Source: Paraglaciecola sp. L3A3 (GTDB lineage Bacteria; Pseudomonadota; Gammaproteobacteria; Enterobacterales; Alteromonadaceae). From it: 64,000 nucleotides of DNA. The notes under the pieces are model-generated. The model was given only the letters and a program-made list of their open reading frames with translations. It was not told the origin of the DNA and ran no database searches. Position numbers and translations under genes: made by a program. The stretch lies in NCBI RefSeq assembly GCF_009796765.1, contig NZ_CP047023.1, forward strand, positions 5,005,501 to 5,069,500. The letters run 5' to 3'. Of this stretch, positions 63,666 to 64,000 are shown piece by piece (the first letter of the stretch is position 1; every line of letters begins with the position of its first letter).

Positions 63666-64000
63666 GCTAAGGGGTTGACCTGCTCTACAATTTTGTAGCT
63701 TAAAAAAGTAAAATATTTTATATTTCAAAGCGTTATCTTGGGTAATTTTTTTATCAAAAATAGTTTTAAATTTGTCTCCTTTTTATTTTATTAGTACATC
63801 GTTAAGGTGTTTTGGGTGAGGATATTTTTGTCAATTCACTATTGGTTTCTAGGTGTGAATTTATTTAATCAGGGCGATGAATGACAATTAGTCGAAATGT
63901 AAGTACTTTTTCAACTCAATGTTTCTAGTACCTTAGTATAATATCCAAAGTTTGCAGTACCTAATGATGGGTGCCAAAGGTAATTTTGAGCATTTCAACG
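63666..64000. other. Gene-free stretch at the right edge
   Basis: 335 bases, AT-rich, without a plausible gene. A small palindrome CTACAATTTTGTAG lies at 63684-63697. The neighbouring gene on the right is not in the window. Confidence 0.4.

Overview
The window reads as the chromosome of a marine gammaproteobacterium of the order Alteromonadales (Alteromonas / Glaciecola / Paraglaciecola type). This rests on low to moderate GC, housekeeping proteins close to those of that group (arcA, trmB, rsmC, mutY, accBC, hemCDXY, fxsA, dsbD) and the gene order. The genus is inferred, not proven.

Layout. (1) 1-7437: right part of an integrative island ending at the 3' end of a tRNA-Phe gene. It holds three tyrosine recombinases, a 585-residue unknown protein with an HEPN-like R-x4-H motif and small orphan genes. 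(2) 7438-38666: chromosome core. It carries tRNA-Phe, yggX-mutY, a hydrolase, trmB-rsmC-glgA, a sensor kinase beside arcA, a TlpA/DUF4266/DUF3570/ApbE redox cluster, a two-component-controlled FTR1-like iron permease operon with cupredoxin, fxsA, dsbD, upp, aroQ-accB-accC, a cytosolic PAS chemoreceptor, prmA, hemCD-hemX-hemY, a metallo-beta-lactamase-fold phosphodiesterase and a PhoX-type phosphatase. (3) 39053-48039: a tRNA-Arg(CCG) gene and a 9-kb integrative element bounded by a 46-bp direct repeat of the tRNA 3' half. The element has a P4-type integrase, AlpA-like regulator, HUH replication protein, GHKL ATPase plus STAS-like pair, an AbiTii-domain gene, and a single integron-type gene cassette. 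(4) 48031-48890: four exact 186-bp tandem repeats plus a decayed fifth. Each carries the 3' end of tRNA-Arg and a hairpin-rich core, resembling the tyrT/rtT repeats of E. coli. In the element-free chromosome they would lie directly behind tRNA-Arg. (5) 48960-54106: two lipoproteins (ThuA-like, PHP phosphoesterase) and a four-gene operon with a minimal J-domain protein and three unknown acidic proteins. (6) 54246-54955: a decayed gene. (7) 54995-63641: a bacteriocin cluster on the minus strand.

The bacteriocin cluster is the most interesting part. In transcription order it encodes a CvaA-type membrane fusion protein, a C39-peptidase ABC exporter, a double-glycine-leader Gly/Ala-rich peptide followed by a strong terminator, a rhomboid protease, a family-1 glycosyltransferase, a SelO-like (kinase-fold AMP-transferase) protein and an HlyC-like acyltransferase. 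Glycosyltransferase plus two-protein ligase plus exporter is the logic of the siderophore-carrying class IIb microcins (E492, H47). Here, however, the precursor lacks the Ser/Gly-rich C-terminal tail and a rhomboid sits where an immunity gene would be expected. A sigma-70-like promoter with an overlapping Fur-like dyad precedes the operon. It is a candidate for an undescribed family of post-translationally modified marine microcins.
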